A DNA stretch of 20,976 nt from an uncultured Roseateles sp. (GCA_946480605.1 CAMLKW010000056.1:1-20976); one strand, 5' to 3'. Shown: positions 7,952-17,239, counted from the first letter of the stretch. A program made the numbers and translations. Notes: generated by a model not told the origin, from the sequence alone.

Positions 7952-8997
7952 GGGAGGTTGTCCTTCAGGTAGATCTCGATGCGGATGGGCTCGACCTCGG
8001 CCAGCTCACGCTGCCGGGTCAGCCTCGCCAGTGCCAGCCGGCAGGCGACGCGTGCTTCCTGCGTGGCGGACTGGCCGATGACCGCGCTGGCGCTGCCGTC
8101 CAGCAGCGCGGCGCGGGTGTGCGGAGTCAGTTCGTGGCAGATCCAGGACAGCCGGCCCGCGGCGCCGGTGGCCTGTAGTGCCCGATGGATGCCATCGTTG
8201 CCGGCCCCGATGCTGTAGAGACCGACCAGTTCAGGCCGTTCGGCCAGCAGCGCCGTCACCATCGGCTGGGCTGCCTCGGGCTGGTCCCGGCATTCCAGCG
8301 GCGGCAGCAGCTGCAGTTGCCGATGGTTGGCCGCCAGCGCCTGCTGGAACCCTTGCAGGCGCTGCGCATGGTCCTGCAATGACTGCGCGCCCATGACGAT
8401 GCCCACCGGTCCGCGGCGAGCGCCGACGAAGCGGCCCAGCAGCGCCCCGGCTGTCCGGCCAGCGGCCTGGTTGTCTATGCCCACGAAGTGGTGGCGCCCG
8501 CGCGCGGCGATGTCGGATACCAGCGTGATGACGCCGGTGCCGTCGAAGGCCATTCGCTGCACGGCATCGCGCACCAGCGGGTGGTCCTGCAGCATCAGCA
8601 CCACCGCGTCGTACTGGCCGCGCAGCCGCCGGACCGCTGCGGAAGCCGCTGCAGGTGAGAAGGCGTCGGTCGTGCGAACCTCCACGCGCGCACGCTGCTC
8701 GGCGAGCCAGGGTGCCAGCGCATGCAGCGCCTCGCGCAGCTGTTCGACAAAGCAGTTTTGGCCGGCCGGCAGCAGGAAGCACAACAACCATCCGCCGCCG
8801 CGTGGCTGCGGTGCAATCTGCTCGTCCAGGCGTTGCGTCAGCCGCGCCACGGCTTCCTGGACGCGCTGCAGCGTCCGAGGGCTGACGCCGGGCCGGCGGT
8901 TCAGCGCGCGGTCCACCGTCGCCAGGCTCACGCCGGCTTCACGCGCCACGTCGTGCAAGCGTGCCCGGATGTCGGGAAGGAGGGCAGAGGAGGACAT
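7948..8997 (-). CDS. Atypical LacI-family transcriptional regulator, LacI-1
   Basis: A 349-residue regulator with an N-terminal helix-turn-helix (about 12-36, HDVAREAGVSLATVDRALNR) and a sugar-binding-protein-like effector domain (about 69-345, starting GGGWLLCFLLPAG). The recognition helix has ATVDRALN in place of the common MTVSRVLN, and the linker after the HTH (ARLTQRLDEQIAPQ) lacks the usual N-P-x-AR-x-LA hinge, placing it in a divergent subgroup. I start it at ATG 8997; the frame is open to 9132, but that extension would cover the operator at 9109-9122 and is not family-like. The ribosome-binding site at 8997 is weak. It is coupled to GH43-2 by ATGA and diverges from the GH2 gene across a 223-bp region, so it probably controls both directions in response to a sugar. 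The effector is unknown. Confidence 0.82.
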   Translation of the reverse strand: MSSSALLPDIRARLHDVAREAGVSLATVDRALNRRPGVSPRTLQRVQEAVARLTQRLDEQIAPQPRGGGWLLCFLLPAGQNCFVEQLREALHALAPWLAEQRARVEVRTTDAFSPAAASAAVRRLRGQYDAVVLMLQDHPLVRDAVQRMAFDGTGVITLVSDIAARGRHHFVGIDNQAAGRTAGALLGRFVGARRGPVGIVMGAQSLQDHAQRLQGFQQALAANHRQLQLLPPLECRDQPEAAQPMVTALLAERPELVGLYSIGAGNDGIHRALQATGAAGRLSWICHELTPHTRAALLDGSASAVIGQSATQEARVACRLALARLTRQRELAEVEPIRIEIYLKDNLP

Positions 8998-9093
8998 CGA
9001 TGCCGCGGCGCTGGCCCTGAAGTCACCGGCTTCCCGGGTTGCCGCCCCGCCCACCGGGTGGCACGCCGCGAGTCGCCAACCTCGTGAGCGCTC

Positions 9094-9123
9094 TTGTCTC
9101 TTTGTTGTTGGTATCGCTATCAT
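9094..9123 (+). promoter_or_regulatory. Candidate promoter for the GH2-xylF operon
   Basis: TTGTCT (9094-9099) and TATCAT (9118-9123), 18 bases apart, resemble sigma-70 -35 and -10 boxes. The operator at 9109-9122 overlaps the -10 box, as expected for repression. This is a by-eye match in GC-rich DNA and gives a leader of about 90 bases. Confidence 0.35.
9109..9122. promoter_or_regulatory. XylR-like LacI-family operator between LacI-1 and GH2
   Basis: TGGTATCGCTATCA fits TGRTAnCGnTAYCA at every defined position and is among the most symmetrical copies in the window. It is 112 bases upstream of the LacI-1 start and 99 bases upstream of the GH2 start, so it could serve either direction. Confidence 0.65.
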
Positions 9124-9187
9124 AGGTATCAACCAGGTCGCCTGCCCTGGCGTTTCCCCCTAGGCTGTCGTGCCTCGAAGCGAGGCC

Positions 9188-9201
9188 TGAGAACGTTACC
9201 A
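9188..9201. promoter_or_regulatory. Weaker second operator in the GH2 leader
   Basis: TGAGAACGTTACCA keeps the central CG, the TGA end and the TTACCA arm seen at 3030-3043, but differs at two arm positions. It lies 20 bases before the GH2 start and 79 bases downstream of the 9109 site, a spacing that would allow roadblock or looping. Confidence 0.42.
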
Positions 9202-9220
9202 ACCACAACGGAGACTGAGG

Positions 9221-11938
9221 ATGCATGGCTTCCCCTGGCGGCGCGCGGCGGCCGGCCTGGTTTTGTGTGTGGCCACGCTGCCGGCCATGGCGCGCGAGCG
9301 CATTGACCTGGCCGCGGGCTGGCGTTTCCACCGCGGCGACCCCGCCGGCGCAACGGCCCGGCTGATGTACGACGTGCGCCCCGAAGTGCAGGCCACGGCG
9401 GACGGCAAAGTGGCCGATGCCCGGCCCGATGAGGCTGTGCTGGCCCGGGCCGGTGCCCAGGACCGCGTGCTCAAGCCCTGGGTGCTGCCCAGCGCCAACC
9501 CTTTCATCAAGGATCCCGCCAAGCGTCACCGTCGCCCCGAGGGCCATCCCGGCAGTGAGGTGGACTTCGTGCGCCCGGATTTCGACGACAGCGGCTGGCA
9601 GGCGGTCACGCTGCCGCACGACTGGGCCGTGGCCGGCCCCTTCCTGGAGACCGGCCCGTATGGCGGCATGGGACGGCTGCAGACCTGGGGGCCGGTCTGG
9701 TATCGGCGCACGCTGGAAATACCCGCGACCGACAAGGGCCGCTCACTGTTCCTTGATGTGGACGGTGCGATGTCCTATGCGACGGTCTGGCTCAATGGCA
9801 AGCTGGTCGGTGGCTGGCCCTATGGCTACAACTCCTTCCGGCTGGACCTGACGCGCTGGGCCAGGCCCGGTGGTGCCAACCAGTTGGTCATTCGGCTGGA
9901 CAACCCACCGGAGTCCGCGCGCTGGTATCCCGGCGCCGGCCTGTACCGCAAGGTCTGGCTGACCAAGACCGCGCCGCAGCATGTGGCCCACTGGGGAACG
10001 CGCATCACGACGCCCAAGGTGTCCGCCCAGGAGGCCACCGTGGAGGTGGAAGTGCGTGTCGACAACGACGGCGCCGAAGCCGCGCGCGTGGATGTGCTGA
10101 CGGAGCTCTTCTCGCTCGGCGCCGATGGCAAGCCCACGGGTGACGCCGTTGCCGCGAGCCTGAAGCCCGCGCTGGCCGTGCCGGCGGGCGGGCAGGGCGT
10201 CGTGGCCATGTCGATGCGCATCGCCCAGCCCAAGCTCTGGGGCCCGAAGCCTCGGCAGCAGCCTAACCGCTATGTCGCAGTGACTCGGCTGTCGGGCAAG
10301 GCCGGCGTGATCGACCGCTACGAGACACCGTTCGGCATCCGCGCGCTGCGCTTCGATGCCAACACCGGCCTGCACGTCAACGGTCAGCCGGTGAAGCTGC
10401 AGGGCGTCAACCTGCACCACGATCTGGGCGCTTTGGGCGCCGCCTTCAACGTGCGGGCCGCCGAGCGGCAACTGGAGATCATGCAGGCCATGGGCGCCAA
10501 CGCGGTGCGCATGTCGCACAACCCGCCGGCGCGGGAGTTTCTGGAGCTGTGCGACCGCATGGGCGTGCTGGTGGTGGACGAGATCTTTGATTCCTGGGAG
10601 CGCAAGAAGACGCCACTGGACTTCCACCTGATCTTTCCGGACTGGCACGAGCCTGACCTGCGCGCCATGCTGCGCCGCGACCGCAACCACCCGTCCGTCG
10701 TCATGTGGAGCATCGGCAACGAGGTGGGCGAGCAGTACACGGACAAGGCCGGTGCCGCCGTCGCGCGTCGCCTGCATGAGATCGTGCGCGAGGAAGACCC
10801 CACCCGGCCCACGACGACGGCGATGAACTTCGCCAAGTCCGACATGCCGCTGCCGGCCGAGGTGGACCTCATCAGCCTGAACTACCAGGGTGAGGGCATA
10901 CGCCAGGACCCCGAGTTCGTCGGCACCGACCGCATCCGCACGCCGCCGCAGTACCCCAACTTCCACGCGAAGTTCCCCGACAAGCTCATCCTCAGCAGCG
11001 AGACGGCCTCGGCCTTCAGCAGCCGCGGCGTCTACCTGTTCCCGGTCACGCCGGCCAACAGCTCCATCACGCGCGACGGCCGCGGCGGTGACAGCAAGGC
11101 GCTGCAGGTCAGCGGCTACGAGCTGTACGCGGTGGACTTCGGCTCCTCGGCCGACAAGGTCTTTGCCGCGCTGGACGCCCACCCCTACGTGGCCGGCGAG
11201 TTCGTCTGGACCGGCTTCGACTACCTCGGCGAGCCCACGCCCTACTACGCGGCGCGCAGCTCCTACTCGGGCATCGTGGACCTGGCCGGCTTTCCGAAAG
11301 ACCGCTTCTACCTCTACCAGTCGCGCTGGCGACCGGACCTGCCCATGGCCCACCTGCTGCCGCATTGGACCTGGCCCGAACGCGTGGGCCAGGTCACGCC
11401 GGTGCATGCCTTCACCAGCGGCGACGAGGCCGAGCTGTTCCTGAACGGCCGCTCGCTGGGCAAGCGCAAGAAGGGCGCGGGGCAGTACCGCCTGCGCTGG
11501 GACGACGTGGTCTACGAACCCGGCGAGCTGAAGCTGCAGGTCTACAAGGACGGCAAGCCTTGGGCCACGGCTGGCGTCGCCACCGCGGGCTCGCCCTCCG
11601 CGCTGGCCTTGCAGGCCGACCGCAGCAGCATCGCCGCGGACGGCAGCGACCTGAGCTTCGTCACGCTGCGCATCACCGACGCCGCCGGCCGCACCGTGCC
11701 GCGCGCCGACACGCGCATCCGCTTCCATCTGGACGGCCCGGGCGAGATCGTCGCCACCGACAACGGCGACGCCACCAGCTTCGAGCCCTTCCCGTCGCCA
11801 AGCCGCAAGGCCTTCAGCGGCCAGGCGCTGGTCATCGTGCGCGGGCGCCCGGGTGCGGCCGGCACGTTGACCGTGCGCGCGCAGGGCGAGGGCCTGGCGT
11901 CGGCGGAGATCAGGATCAACACGCAGGAGACTCCATGA
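9221..11938 (+). CDS. Secreted glycoside hydrolase family 2 (beta-galactosidase-like)
   Basis: A 905-residue enzyme with a signal peptide (AAAGLVLCVATLPAMA, cut near residue 24). Order of parts: N-terminal jelly-roll sugar-binding domain (about 27-215, with WYRRTLEIP and WLNGKLVGGWPYGYNSF), Ig-like domain (to about 330), TIM barrel with acid/base Glu501 in SIGNEVGE and nucleophile Glu594 in SSETAS, then a DUF4982-like domain (about 715-770) and a C-terminal Big/invasin-like beta domain. A roughly 65-residue insertion near the N-terminus (about 45-115) is common in GalA/GalB-type members, as I recall. GH2 covers beta-galactosidase, beta-glucuronidase and beta-mannosidase; galactose or arabinose-linked side chains of hemicellulose are plausible substrates here. 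GGAG seven bases before the ATG sets the start. The stop overlaps xylF by ATGA, forming a coupled pair. Confidence 0.88.
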   Translation: MHGFPWRRAAAGLVLCVATLPAMARERIDLAAGWRFHRGDPAGATARLMYDVRPEVQATADGKVADARPDEAVLARAGAQDRVLKPWVLPSANPFIKDPAKRHRRPEGHPGSEVDFVRPDFDDSGWQAVTLPHDWAVAGPFLETGPYGGMGRLQTWGPVWYRRTLEIPATDKGRSLFLDVDGAMSYATVWLNGKLVGGWPYGYNSFRLDLTRWARPGGANQLVIRLDNPPESARWYPGAGLYRKVWLTKTAPQHVAHWGTRITTPKVSAQEATVEVEVRVDNDGAEAARVDVLTELFSLGADGKPTGDAVAASLKPALAVPAGGQGVVAMSMRIAQPKLWGPKPRQQPNRYVAVTRLSGKAGVIDRYETPFGIRALRFDANTGLHVNGQPVKLQGVNLHHDLGALGAAFNVRAAERQLEIMQAMGANAVRMSHNPPAREFLELCDRMGVLVVDEIFDSWERKKTPLDFHLIFPDWHEPDLRAMLRRDRNHPSVVMWSIGNEVGEQYTDKAGAAVARRLHEIVREEDPTRPTTTAMNFAKSDMPLPAEVDLISLNYQGEGIRQDPEFVGTDRIRTPPQYPNFHAKFPDKLILSSETASAFSSRGVYLFPVTPANSSITRDGRGGDSKALQVSGYELYAVDFGSSADKVFAALDAHPYVAGEFVWTGFDYLGEPTPYYAARSSYSGIVDLAGFPKDRFYLYQSRWRPDLPMAHLLPHWTWPERVGQVTPVHAFTSGDEAELFLNGRSLGKRKKGAGQYRLRWDDVVYEPGELKLQVYKDGKPWATAGVATAGSPSALALQADRSSIAADGSDLSFVTLRITDAAGRTVPRADTRIRFHLDGPGEIVATDNGDATSFEPFPSPSRKAFSGQALVIVRGRPGAAGTLTVRAQGEGLASAEIRINTQETP

Positions 11939-12957
11939 ACTTCATCCGCAGCAGCTGCGCCGCAATGGCGTTGATGGCACTGGCCCTGTCGGCCCAGGCC
12001 GCCAAGGTGGGCGTCAGCTGGGGCAGCTTTCAGGAGGAGCGCTGGAAGACCGATGAGACCGCCATCAAGGCGCAGCTGGCCAGGGACGGCCACACCTACC
12101 TCAGCGCCGACGCGGCCGGCTCGCCCGAGAAGCAGTTGTCCGACATCGACAGCCTCATCGCCAAGGGCGCGCAGGTGCTCATCGTGCTGTGCTGGGACAA
12201 GGACGCCATCTTGCCCGCCGTGCGCAAGGCTCAGCTGCGCAAGATCCCCGTCATCGCCTACGACCGGCTGGTCGAGTCGCCCGGCGTGTTCTACATCACT
12301 TTCGACAACAAAGAGGTGGGCCGGCTGCAGGCCCGAGCCATCCTGGACGTTCGGCCGAAGGGCCGCTACGTGATGATCAAAGGCTCGCCCACCGACCCCA
12401 ACGCCGACTTCGTGCGCGCCGGCCAGCAGGAGGTGCTGGCGCCCGCCATCCAGCGTGGCGACGTGCAGATCGTCGGCGAGGAATACACCGACGGCTGGCG
12501 GCCCGAGGTGGCGCAGAAGAACATGGAGCAGATCCTGACCCGCACGGGTGGCAAGGTCGATGCCGTGGTCGCTTCGGCCGACGGCATTGCCGGCGGCGCG
12601 GCGGCGGCGCTGGCCTCGCGCGGCCTCAAGGGCCTGCCGCTGTCCGGCCAGGACGGCGAGTTCGCCGCGCTGAACCGCGTGGCGCTGGGCCAGCAGACGG
12701 TGTCGGTCTGGAAGGACTCCCGCGCGCTCGGCCAGAAGGCCGCTGAGGTGGCCTCGGCGCTGGCCGCCGGCAAGCCCGTCGCGGGTGTGCAGAAGTGGAG
12801 CGGCGGCGAGAGGAAGGTGGCGCTGGACGCGCTGCTGCTGGCGCCCGTACCCGTGACGCGCGCGAACCTGGACGTGGTCGTCAAGTCCGGCTGGATAGGC
12901 AAGGCGGAGCTGTGCCGCGGTGTCAGCGGTGCCGGCGCGCCGGCGGCCTGCAGGTAA
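11935..12957 (+). CDS. xylF: XylF-like periplasmic D-xylose-binding protein
   Basis: A 340-residue periplasmic binding protein with a signal peptide (cut after AQA near residue 22). It aligns well by eye with E. coli XylF: ERW (34-37), IAYDR, FDNKEVG, SPTDPNADFVRAGQ, YTDGW, SGQD and VWKDS recur in the same order. Conserved equivalents of E. coli residues Arg16, Asp90, Arg91, Trp169, Asp222 and Lys242 are present, but the equivalent of Asn196 is Ala215 (VVASADG in place of VVASNDA). In ABC uptake XylF delivers xylose to XylH/XylG, and neither is encoded here; the next gene is a regulator. The ATG overlaps the GH2 stop (ATGA), so it is made with a periplasmic glycosidase. Role as an uptake component with remote XylGH, or as a sensor, is undecided. 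Confidence 0.87.
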   Translation: MNFIRSSCAAMALMALALSAQAAKVGVSWGSFQEERWKTDETAIKAQLARDGHTYLSADAAGSPEKQLSDIDSLIAKGAQVLIVLCWDKDAILPAVRKAQLRKIPVIAYDRLVESPGVFYITFDNKEVGRLQARAILDVRPKGRYVMIKGSPTDPNADFVRAGQQEVLAPAIQRGDVQIVGEEYTDGWRPEVAQKNMEQILTRTGGKVDAVVASADGIAGGAAAALASRGLKGLPLSGQDGEFAALNRVALGQQTVSVWKDSRALGQKAAEVASALAAGKPVAGVQKWSGGERKVALDALLLAPVPVTRANLDVVVKSGWIGKAELCRGVSGAGAPAACR

Positions 12958-13039
12958 AGGCGGCGCAGCCCCGTGCAAACGATGAGGATCGCGCTGTCCG
13001 CTGGGGCTAAAGTCCATGGGTGATTCGTCAACCATGAAA

Positions 13040-13053
13040 TGGTAGCGAAATCA
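13040..13053. promoter_or_regulatory. XylR-like LacI-family operator before LacI-2
   Basis: TGGTAGCGAAATCA keeps the left arm, central CG and right end of the consensus, inside a longer AAATGG...ATCATTT dyad (13037-13057). It is 46 bases before the LacI-2 GTG, in the 142-bp gap after xylF, and suggests autoregulation. An adjacent ACCAT-GAA-ATGGT repeat occupies 13031-13043. Confidence 0.55.
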
Positions 13054-13099
13054 TTTTACTGCCTACCCGGCAGGCCGCAGTGAATCAACGAGGTCGAGA

Positions 13100-14185
13100 G
13101 TGAACCATCCCCCGCGTCAGCGCCGTCGCACCAAGCTTGCGACGATCGCCGACGTTGCCGACCTGGCCGGCGTGTCGCCGATGACCGTGTCGCGCGTCGT
13201 CAATGGCGAAGCCAATGTGCGGCCCGAGACGCGCGACAAGGTGCGCGCGGCGGTGGCCGCGCTGAACTACCAGGCCCACCCGGCGTCGCGCCGCGCGGCC
13301 GACACGGACACGATCAGCATCGGCATGGTCTACCACGACCCCAGCGTGGGCTACCTGAATGATTTCCTGATCGGCCTGCTGAGCAAGGCCAGCCTGCGCC
13401 ACGTGCATCTGGACGTGCAACGCTGCGAAGCCCGCGACGACGAAGAGCAACTGGTCTCCACCATGCTGGCCGGCGGCCTCGACGGCCTCATCCTGGCGCC
13501 GCCGTTCTGCGATGCCGAGCGGCTGCTGCGCATGGCTATCGACAGCGGCACGCTGGCGGTGGCGGTCTCCAGCGGCCGGCCGCACGAGAAGGTCAGCGCG
13601 GTGGGCATCGACGACTACCGTGCCGCTTACGAGATGACGCGCCACCTGCTTCAGCTGGGCCATCAGCGGCTGGGCTTTGTCATCGGCGACAAGCATCAGC
13701 ATTGCAGCGAGCGGCGTCTGGCCGGCTTCAAGGCCGCCTTGTGCGATGCAGGCCTGGACCCGACCCAGACCGCACTGATGACCCAGGGCGATTTCAGCTA
13801 CCGCTCCGGCCTGGATGCGGCCGAGGAGCTGCTGGGCGTCGAGCAGCGCCCCACGGCCATCTTCGCCAGCAACGACGACATGGCCGCGGCAGTCGTGGCC
13901 ATCGCCCATCGCAAGGGGCTGGACGTGCCCAGCGACCTGACCGTGGTGGGCTTCGACGACGCGCCGCTGGCCACGACCATCTGGCCCGAGCTGACCACGG
14001 TGCGCCAGCCCGTCACGCAGATGGCAGGCGTCGCGGTGGACCTGTTGGTGCGCCACATCCGCGCGCGCCGCGCCGGCGAGCCACTACCCTGCGAGCATGC
14101 GCTGATGACCTACGAACTGGTGCGCCGGCAGTCCGACGCCGCGCCGCGCTCGCGCCCGCAACTGCGCCTGAGCGCCATGGGTTGA
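13100..14185 (+). CDS. LacI-family transcriptional regulator, LacI-2
   Basis: A 361-residue repressor-type protein. The HTH (about 15-40) reads TIADVADLAGVSPMTVSRVV, followed by a periplasmic-binding-like effector domain with DGLILAPPFC, AVGIDDYRAAYEMTRHLL, ASNDDMAAA and VVGFDDAPLA. It is collinear and equal in length with LacI-3 at 15317, so the two are paralogs. The hinge reads HPASRRAAD: residue 66, normally the leucine that inserts into the operator minor groove, is alanine. The GTG start at 13100 has an AGGTCGAGA sequence upstream and no better in-frame alternative. An operator at 13040-13053 suggests autoregulation. It ends two bases before the convergent esterase gene with no terminator visible. 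The family and operator type point to a xylose or xylo-oligosaccharide effector. Confidence 0.88.
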   Translation: MNHPPRQRRRTKLATIADVADLAGVSPMTVSRVVNGEANVRPETRDKVRAAVAALNYQAHPASRRAADTDTISIGMVYHDPSVGYLNDFLIGLLSKASLRHVHLDVQRCEARDDEEQLVSTMLAGGLDGLILAPPFCDAERLLRMAIDSGTLAVAVSSGRPHEKVSAVGIDDYRAAYEMTRHLLQLGHQRLGFVIGDKHQHCSERRLAGFKAALCDAGLDPTQTALMTQGDFSYRSGLDAAEELLGVEQRPTAIFASNDDMAAAVVAIAHRKGLDVPSDLTVVGFDDAPLATTIWPELTTVRQPVTQMAGVAVDLLVRHIRARRAGEPLPCEHALMTYELVRRQSDAAPRSRPQLRLSAMG

Positions 14186-14187
14186 GC

Positions 14188-15264
<1,077 letters not shown>

Positions 15265-15285
15265 CTAACATCAAAGGGAATGAAA

Positions 15286-15298
15286 GTAGCGCCGCTAC
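15286..15298. promoter_or_regulatory. Palindrome before LacI-3, candidate variant operator
   Basis: GTAGCG-C-CGCTAC is a perfect 13-bp dyad whose right side extends to CGCTACCA, the same half-site as in the other operators but with the two halves one base further apart. It is 18 bases before the LacI-3 start and could mediate autoregulation. Another repeat, ATCGAT-TTGGC-ATCGAT, lies upstream at 15210-15226. Confidence 0.42.
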
Positions 15299-15316
15299 CA
15301 GCAAGGAAAGAAGACC

Positions 15317-16402
15317 GTGACGACAGACGCTGATCAGAAGGCCGGCCCCAAGTCGGCCACGGTATTCGATGTCGCGCACCTGGCGGGCGTCTCGGCGATG
15401 ACGGTGTCCCGCGTCATCAATGGCGAGCCCACCGTGCGGCCCAGCACGCGCGAGAAGGTGCAGTCGGCGATTACCGCGTTGAACTACACGCCCAACCCCT
15501 CGGCCCGCAAGCTGGCAGGATCGCGGCCCATCATGCTCGGCATGCTCTACAGCGACCCGCGCGCGGGATACCTGAATGACTTCCTGCTGGGGCTGCTGAG
15601 CAAGACCAGCCTGCGGCACGTGCAACTCAACGCGCAGTACTGTGCGCCCGGCGGCGACGGCGAGGCCGTCGTGGCCGACATGATTGCGAACGGCATCGAC
15701 GGGCTCATCCTGCCGCCGCCGTTCTGTGAGTCGGCGGCCATCCTGCAGCAGGTAGCCCGCAGCGGCACGCCGGCGGTCGCGGTGTCGGCCGGCACACCTG
15801 CGGCCAGCCTGTACGGCGTCGGCATCGACGACTACAAGGCTGCCTACGAGATGACCCGCCACCTATTGGCGCTGGGCCATCAGCGGCTGGGTTTCATCGA
15901 GGGCAACCCGCAACAGAGCAGCAGCAAGCGCCGTCTGGCGGGATTCCTCGCGGCGGTGAGCGACGCCGGCCTGGACCCGGACTCCGACGTCAGGATCGTG
16001 CCGGGCCTGTTCACCTACCAGTCAGGGCTGGATGCTGCAGAGCGACTGCTGGCCGGCGCGCAGCGGCCTTCGGCGGTGTTCGCCAGCAACGACGACATGG
16101 CGGCCGCGACGGTGGCCGTGGCTCAGCGGCTGGGCCTGTTCGTGCCCAGCGACCTGACGGTGGTGGGCTTCGACGACGCGCCGCTGGCGACGACGATCTG
16201 GCCCGAACTGACGACCATCAGGCAACCCATAGGCGACATGGCCAGCATGGCGGTCGACCTGTTGGTGCGTCACATCCGCGCCTGGCGCAACGGCGTGCGG
16301 CTGCCGGTCAGCCAGGCGCAGGTGGACTACACGCTGGTGCGTCGCCAGTCCGACGCCGCGCCCAAGGTCCGGCCGACGATGCGTTTGAGCATCGTGGCCT
16401 GA
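15317..16402 (+). CDS. LacI-family transcriptional regulator, LacI-3 (XylR-like)
   Basis: A 361-residue paralog of LacI-2 with no length difference and strong identity, particularly through the effector domain (YLNDFLLGLLSKTSLRHVQL, GIDDYKAAYEMTRHLLALGH, FASNDDMAAATVAVA, GFDDAPLATTIWPELTTIRQ). The HTH (15-40) reads TVFDVAHLAGVSAMTVSRVI. Unlike LacI-2, its hinge is canonical (NPSARKLAG, Leu66), so it is the best candidate in the window to bind the TGRTAnCGnTAYCA sites. The start is GTG 15317 with AAGGAAAG upstream. It diverges from the esterase gene and converges on lexA. Name and xylose response are inferred from operator similarity and neighbouring genes. Confidence 0.89.
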   Translation: MTTDADQKAGPKSATVFDVAHLAGVSAMTVSRVINGEPTVRPSTREKVQSAITALNYTPNPSARKLAGSRPIMLGMLYSDPRAGYLNDFLLGLLSKTSLRHVQLNAQYCAPGGDGEAVVADMIANGIDGLILPPPFCESAAILQQVARSGTPAVAVSAGTPAASLYGVGIDDYKAAYEMTRHLLALGHQRLGFIEGNPQQSSSKRRLAGFLAAVSDAGLDPDSDVRIVPGLFTYQSGLDAAERLLAGAQRPSAVFASNDDMAAATVAVAQRLGLFVPSDLTVVGFDDAPLATTIWPELTTIRQPIGDMASMAVDLLVRHIRAWRNGVRLPVSQAQVDYTLVRRQSDAAPKVRPTMRLSIVA

Positions 16403-16403
16403 A

Positions 16404-16427
16404 GCAAGCAGACGGTGAGCTGCTTGC
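16404..16427 (+). terminator. Possible weak terminator hairpin after LacI-3
   Basis: GCAAGCAG and CTGCTTGC form a perfect 8-bp stem with an 8-base loop, directly after the LacI-3 stop. The following CATTTCC is a poor U-tract, so termination would be inefficient or would need another factor. The remaining 75 bp before lexA hold no recognised feature. Confidence 0.38.
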
Positions 16428-16502
16428 CATTTCCGAGGCCGTAATTTCTGGAAGACAGCGAGTTGCAGGACTTGACGGGGTCGCTGCTTGAACTCGGCGA
16501 GG

Positions 16503-17174
16503 TCAATTGAACCCCTGTCCCCGGATCAAGCCGACAGCGAGTCCTTCGATGCTGAAGTGCTCGCTGGACTCATTGACGAGGATGGGCTGGAAATCTGGGT
16601 TCTCGGGCAGCAACTGGATGCCGTCCGGCCCGCGCTGGAAGCGCTTCACGGTCACCTCCTCGCCGACACGGGCGACCACGATCTGGCCGTTGCGGGCCTC
16701 GCGCGCCGTCTGCACCGCGAGCAGGTCGCCGTCGAGGATGCCGATGTCTCTCATGCTCATGCCCTTGACCTTCAGCAGGTAGTCGGGCTTCTTGCTGAAC
16801 AGGCCGGGCTCCACGGTGTAGGTCTGTTCCACATGCTCCTGAGCCAGGATGGGCGCGCCGGCGGCGACGCGGCCGATCAGTGGCAGCGTCAACTGGGCTA
16901 GGGTAGGAATGGGCAGGCTGAACTGGCGGGCTCGGTTGACGGCGCTCAGTGCATCGGACTTCAGGCGAATGCCGCGCGAGGTGCCGCCGACGAGTTCCAG
17001 CATGCCTTTGCGCGCCAGCGCTTGCAGATGCTCTTCGGCCGCGTTGGCGGACTTGAAGCCCAGTTCGGCGGCGATCTCGGCCCGGGTGGGTGGGGCGCCG
17101 GTGCTCTCGATCGCGTTGCGGACCAGGTCGAAGATCTGCTGCTGGCGGGCGGTAAGCTTGGGTTGGTCTTGCAC
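16503..17174 (-). CDS. lexA: LexA SOS-response repressor
   Basis: A 223-residue protein with every LexA element: a winged-helix DNA-binding domain opening with [13 protein letters not shown] and [20 protein letters not shown], the autocleavage bond Ala105-Gly106 in RVAAGAP, catalytic Ser140 in [14 protein letters not shown], and Lys177 in EVTVKRF. It represses DNA-damage genes and cleaves itself when RecA filaments form. The GTG start at 17174 gives the usual MQDQPKLT opening for Burkholderiales. LexA-box-like sites at 17195-17229 lie immediately upstream and indicate autoregulation. It is slightly longer than E. coli LexA (202), as usual in this order. It diverges from the asparaginase gene. 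Confidence 0.97.
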   Translation of the reverse strand: MQDQPKLTARQQQIFDLVRNAIESTGAPPTRAEIAAELGFKSANAAEEHLQALARKGMLELVGGTSRGIRLKSDALSAVNRARQFSLPIPTLAQLTLPLIGRVAAGAPILAQEHVEQTYTVEPGLFSKKPDYLLKVKGMSMRDIGILDGDLLAVQTAREARNGQIVVARVGEEVTVKRFQRGPDGIQLLPENPDFQPILVNESSEHFSIEGLAVGLIRGQGFN

Positions 17175-17194
17175 GGTCGGCCTTTTGGGATGCG

Positions 17195-17210
17195 CTGGTT
17201 GTGTATCCAG
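17195..17210. promoter_or_regulatory. Degenerate LexA-box-like site
   Basis: CTGGTTGTGTATCCAG resembles CTGT-N8-ACAG with one change in each arm and is a symmetrical CTGG/CCAG dyad. It starts 19 bp before the better site at 17214 and is 20 bases from the lexA start. Confidence 0.4.
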
Positions 17211-17213
17211 TAT

Positions 17214-17229
17214 CTGTATTTTTATCCAG
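17214..17229. promoter_or_regulatory. LexA box between lexA and asparaginase gene
   Basis: CTGTATTTTTATCCAG matches the LexA consensus CTGT-N8-ACAG with a single mismatch and an AT-rich core. It lies 39 bases from the lexA start and 10 bases from the asparaginase start, so it should autoregulate lexA and may also affect the divergent gene. Confidence 0.75.
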
Positions 17230-17239
17230 GAATCGGAAA

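Noticed and set aside
8998..9132. 45-residue N-terminal extension of LacI-1
   Set aside because: It is not LacI-like, precedes the usual HTH position, and would place the operator at 9109-9122 inside the gene.
9743..11728. Long open frame antisense to GH2 (661 residues)
   Set aside because: It mirrors the GH2 coding frame and shows only compositional bias. The same applies to the minus-strand frames at 11542-13035 and 3432-4511.
13021..13034. TGATTCGTCAACCA as a second operator before LacI-2
   Set aside because: The outer TGAT and ACCA fit and it is 19 bp from the 13040 site, but the central CG and inner arms do not match; too weak to list.
16428..16502. Possible remnant gene end before lexA
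   Set aside because: A short in-frame stretch reads [19 protein letters not shown] then stop, but a TAA lies just upstream and I recognise no family; too short to call a pseudogene.
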